From NCBI GenBank assembly GCA_937893155.1, contig CALBGU010000091.1:1-6817 (forward strand): a stretch of DNA of 6,817 nt. The letters run 5' to 3'. The notes under the pieces were generated by a model. That model did not search any database. It had not been told where the DNA came from and saw only the letters and a list, made by a program, of their open reading frames with translations. Below, piece by piece: positions 6,020-6,817 of this stretch. The translations under genes and the position numbers were made by a program. Numbering within the stretch: the first letter of the stretch is position 1; each line of letters starts with the position of its first letter. The stretch is from an uncultured Treponema sp. (lineage in GTDB: Bacteria > Spirochaetota > Spirochaetia > Treponematales > Treponemataceae).

Positions 6020-6678
6020 GATTTGAAGATTTAGTAACGATAGGAAATGCATGGAAACGAGATATTTCATGGAGTTTGGCAAGCGAAAAATTCGATAAAG
6101 ACTTTGTGACGCGAGTTGTCGCAAAAATCAATCGAAATTTAGGCTGGACAAAAGGTTCCGGCAAAACCAGAGTATGCTTAGGCTGGCACAGACAGATTTT
6201 AGTAAGGCGCGGAAGAGAAATCCCCTCATACGAAACATTTATGTCCAATTTTGAAGGGAATACGGAAACAACTAAATGGATTCTCGAGTTCTTGGAAGGG
6301 AACAGAGATTTCAATGACAATATCGTCGGTAACAACGCCGATTATGCAAAAGATTTTGTCTGTGTTGTATGCATCGCAGAAGTCGCTCGAGGATACGGAA
6401 TAAGCGAACTGCGAAAACTCGCTAATTTTCTTTATGGAATTTTGAAAGGAAAAAATCGCTGGAAGGAATTGAAAACCTACTATGTAGCTGCAAATTCCAG
6501 CAGAGAAGATGAAGATTATGTACCGATAGAATATGACATGGAAAATGAAAGCGATGAAGAAGAATTGGCTGAAATGACAGATGAAGAGTTTATCAGCATC
6601 ATAAAAGAAGCGCAAGAAATTGCGGGAAATATGAAACAATCTTCCAATTCACGCTATTATCTCCGCCCTCGAAAGTAA
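6016..6678 (+). CDS. Hypothetical protein with acidic C-terminal region, 220 residues
   Basis: ATG at 6016 is chosen because GGAGGA sits at 6004-6009 and the ATGA overlap couples it to the preceding stop; the in-frame ATG at 5998 would place the ribosome binding site inside the gene. No family is recognised. The N-terminal half (about 1-150) looks globular, with DKDFVTRVVAKINRNLGW (27-44), AKDFVCVVCIAEVARGYG (111-128) and ELRKLANFLYGILKG (131-145), probably helical. Residues 163-191 are very acidic (for example ESDEEELAEMTDEE, 178-191), and the extreme end is basic (RYYLRPRK). No membrane helix or signal peptide. GSGKT at 47-51 is not a proper Walker A loop. The gene is AT-richer than the three before it (19 of 60 G/C at 6421-6480 against 34 of 60 at 5221-5280), suggesting separate acquisition. 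It could be a partner or regulator of the DUF2589 cluster. Confidence 0.78.
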   Translation: MRFEDLVTIGNAWKRDISWSLASEKFDKDFVTRVVAKINRNLGWTKGSGKTRVCLGWHRQILVRRGREIPSYETFMSNFEGNTETTKWILEFLEGNRDFNDNIVGNNADYAKDFVCVVCIAEVARGYGISELRKLANFLYGILKGKNRWKELKTYYVAANSSREDEDYVPIEYDMENESDEEELAEMTDEEFISIIKEAQEIAGNMKQSSNSRYYLRPRK

Positions 6679-6731
6679 ATCGATTTGATTGCTGCTCCAC
6701 AAAAATCTGGAGCAACGCTAAATCAATCGAT
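6679..6731. repeat. Interrupted inverted repeat after the last gene
   Basis: TGCTCCA (6693-6699) and TGGAGCA (6708-6714) form a 7-bp stem with an 8-base loop, and ATCGATT (6679-6685) and AATCGAT (6725-6731) form an outer 7-bp stem, with unpaired bases between. It begins directly after the TAA of the last gene. No T run follows, so a rho-independent terminator is not clear; mRNA 3' protection or a recombination boundary are possible. Confidence 0.4.
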
Positions 6732-6753
6732 GCACTTGGCTGAAAAATTGCGA

Positions 6754-6806
6754 CTGCCGCAAACGCGCGCAAATGCGGCGGCGCAAAAATAGAATCGGGG
6801 CGGCAG
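6754..6806. repeat. GC-rich alternative hairpins near the window end
   Basis: CTGCCGCA (6754-6761) can pair with TGCGGCGG (6774-6781, one G-U pair), or its first seven bases can pair perfectly with GCGGCAG (6800-6806), so two folds exclude each other. The segment has no convincing gene: a 20-codon frame from ATG 6730 to TAG 6792 lacks a ribosome binding site. Whether the folds matter cannot be judged without the sequence beyond the window. Confidence 0.25.
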
Positions 6807-6817
6807 ACGGAATTTGA

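Noticed and set aside
6148..6168. GSGKT in the last gene as a Walker A ATP-binding loop
   Set aside because: The G-x4-GK[ST] spacing is off by one (Trp at the first Gly position), no hydrophobic strand precedes it, and no Walker B is evident.
6730..6792. 20-codon frame at the window end
   Set aside because: Too short, no ribosome binding site, and it lies within inverted repeats.
6679..6806. Integron attC site (treponemes can carry integrons)
   Set aside because: No core pair of the GTTRRRY / RYYYAAC kind was found at the ends of the inverted repeats.

Overview
The window looks like a stretch of bacterial chromosome of moderate GC, with AT-richer islands. The best guess is a spirochaete of the Treponema type. 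That guess rests on the UMP kinase at 218-904, whose sequence resembles the archaeal-type uridylate kinases I remember from treponemes. It is inference from memory, not a search result.

Layout. Positions 1-140 hold the last codons of a membrane protein. A short promoter region leads into a complete UMP kinase gene (218-904, +), a core pyrimidine-nucleotide function. After it comes a roughly 110-base spacer with a 19-bp tandem repeat, then a strong hairpin at 1016-1048 whose A and T tracts suit termination from both sides. From 3966 back to 1090 on the minus strand lies a 958-residue single-chain restriction-modification enzyme of the MmeI / Type IIG (IIL) kind. It has a PD-(D/E)XK nuclease motif, the N6-adenine methyltransferase motifs and a target-recognition domain. 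Its middle and distal part is clearly AT-richer than both ends, which suggests exchange of the recognition module.

Divergently from this enzyme, on the plus strand, runs a tight cluster of small uncharacterised genes (about 4028-6678). It contains a probable coiled-coil protein whose N-terminal part seems split by a frameshift, a 52-residue protein, a 358-residue protein with a DUF2589-like domain plus a long helical C-terminal extension, a 92-residue protein, and a 220-residue protein with an acidic C-terminal region. Overlaps or short gaps link most of them, so they probably form one operon. Only the DUF2589 family is recognisable, and its function is unknown to me.

Interpretation. The restriction enzyme is a defence gene and marks this as an accessory locus. 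The adjacent DUF2589 cluster is the candidate for an undescribed system, but nothing in the sequence shows what it does. The last gene is AT-richer than the three genes before it, and 6679-6817 holds inverted repeats but no convincing gene.
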